Positions 62,815 through 64,000 of a stretch of 64,000 nt of DNA are shown piece after piece. The notes beneath the pieces are model-generated. The model was not told the origin of the DNA. It saw only the letters and a program-made list of their open reading frames with translations, and did no database searches. The DNA is from Pampus argenteus (Eukaryota > Chordata > Actinopteri > Scombriformes > Stromateidae). Every line of letters begins with the position of its first letter. Positions within the stretch are counted from its first letter, which is position 1. A program made the translations under genes and the position numbers. Location: NCBI GenBank assembly GCA_036937835.1, contig CM072878.1, forward strand, positions 5,356,001-5,420,000, read 5' to 3'.

Positions 62815-63345
62815 CCATTTTGTTCTAAACTGAAATATCTTAACAACTACTGGACAGATTAAGATGACATTTTGCACAAATATTCACGGTCCCCAGAGGA
62901 TGAGCCCTAGTTGATCCCCTGACATTTCATCTAGCACCACCAACAGAACATCTACCAGATGGATTGGCACAAAATTTCGTACAGACATTCATTGCCCCTA
63001 GAGGCTGAAACCCTCTGACTTTGGTGATCACCTGACATTTTCCTCTAAGGCCACCATAAGATTGACATTTGTGGTTTTGAGTGAAATGACTTGACAACTA
63101 TTACATGAACTGACATTAAATTTGGTACACACATTCATGTTCCTCTCAGGATAAATTCTAATAACTTTTGTGACTACATGGCGCTAGGAATACATGGCTT
63201 ACATTCCTATTATCTTCAGCTGTAGTTCATGTTTAGTGCTAAGTAACAAATGATCTGTGTTATGAGAACACAGAACTAAGACGTGTTAGCATTACGCTCA
63301 AAGTACTGCTGTGCCTAACTACTGGCTGTAGACTCTTAAACTAAT
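62815..63345. repeat. Large dispersed repeat typical of percomorph fish
   Basis: Contains 'atatcttaacaactactgga', 'aaatttggtacacacattca', 'tgttcctctcaggataaatt', 'agttcatgtttagtgctaag' and the end 'tggctgtagactctta'. I recognise this series as a frequent perch-like fish repeat. The inner phrase about removal of a test base and 'acattcatgttcc' occurs about three times, so it has internal repetition. Confidence 0.65.
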
Positions 63346-63349
63346 TATG

Positions 63350-64000
63350 CCTCTCCGAAGAAACATGTAAACATCTCGAACCTCTACAGTGAAGGGTGCT
63401 ATGAGAACTGTCGGTTGCAGAAGAGTCTTTACGTACATACCCTCCAAATCTCAACAGCGCGTTTTGCTGACTTACAAGTCAAACAAGTTGATTGATTAAT
63501 TAAATTTCTGTAAGAAGGTGGTTCCAAACCTGAGACAAAAACAAACCTAAACAATTACAAAGGAGTATAAAAGAAACAGCTGCACAAATGTCTCTGAGTG
63601 AATCTGCGGTACGTTCATGTACGTGCAGCCTGAAGAAGCATAATTCCATCCTTAGTCTTAATGATATGTCAAGTGGAAGATCAAGTAGTGCCTTATAAGA
63701 AGATTTAAGTTGGTGATAAAGCAGCTACAGTGAGCACAAGAAGTGAATACACAAGTATACCTGTAGAATATATTTGGTTACAATAGCTGGTAAAAAAATT
63801 ATATATATATATATATGCTGCTACTAACAATTACTCTCATTATCTTCTGAATACTTTGTTGATTAGTTGATGAATCTTTTTGTCCCTAAAAATGTAAGAA
63901 AATGAATGAAAACAAAAATAAATAGGAAATCTTCACATTTGGAAGGTTTCCAATTATTACAAAATTAATTCATTGATTGTCAAACAGGTTTATGCTCTAA
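63350..64000. other. Intergenic sequence to the right edge
   Basis: No gene seen. A short (AT)n tract lies at about 63799-63816, and the end (63820-63980) resembles a weak copy of the AATCGATTAATT-rich repeat. Confidence 0.5.

Overview
This is vertebrate nuclear DNA, almost certainly from a ray-finned (teleost, probably percomorph) fish. Genes are split by GT-AG introns, simple-sequence repeats are abundant, and several dispersed repeats are of kinds I recognise from perch-like fish genomes (recognised from memory, no search run). There is no bacterial or viral gene content and no operon structure.

Five protein-coding genes can be reconstructed exon by exon, each with a continuous reading frame, matching splice phases and a product of the family's usual length. 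They are: rab3d (minus, 3830-8464, 222 aa, vesicle-docking GTPase), tmem205 (minus, 15373-16212, 188 aa, four-pass membrane protein), elof1 (plus, 19730-20988, 83 aa, transcription elongation zinc-ribbon protein), cnn1 (minus, 23232-31174, 298 aa, calponin) and tlcd4 (minus, 41573-48686, 271 aa, TLC-domain membrane protein, formerly TMEM56). rab3d, tmem205, elof1 and tlcd4 each have at least one probable non-coding first exon. The set rab3d-tmem205-elof1-cnn1 is the neighbourhood of human 19p13.2. A TLCD4 gene beside a calponin is instead the arrangement of human 1p21.3 (CNN3, TLCD4), which fits two parts of one ancient duplicated block. The genes are not functionally coupled; they share a neighbourhood by descent.

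Layout: 1-870 simple repeat and intergenic sequence; 0.9-11.9 kb rab3d with a possible long 3' UTR, a hAT-type element and other repeats in its introns; 12-15.4 kb intergenic; 15.4-17.3 kb tmem205; 17.3-19 kb gap between two divergent promoters; 19-21.9 kb elof1; 22-31.4 kb cnn1, with a perfect CArG box in intron 1; 31.4-37.9 kb intergenic, with a tRNA-derived SINE and an unexplained minus-strand unit; 37.9-52.1 kb tlcd4 with a possible long 3' UTR; 52.1-64 kb a gene-free stretch with repeats and a few AT-rich, homeodomain-site-rich blocks that could be conserved regulatory sequence.

I found no wholly new system. The best leads are regulatory: (1) the 3' splice site before the tlcd4 start-codon exon is directly followed by a consensus 5' splice site, as in recursive splicing; (2) two alternative tlcd4 first exons would both create an upstream reading frame whose TGA overlaps the main ATG; (3) cnn1 carries a CA repeat just after one 5' splice site and a CT repeat just before another 3' splice site, next to a candidate CArG/MCAT smooth-muscle enhancer in intron 1.
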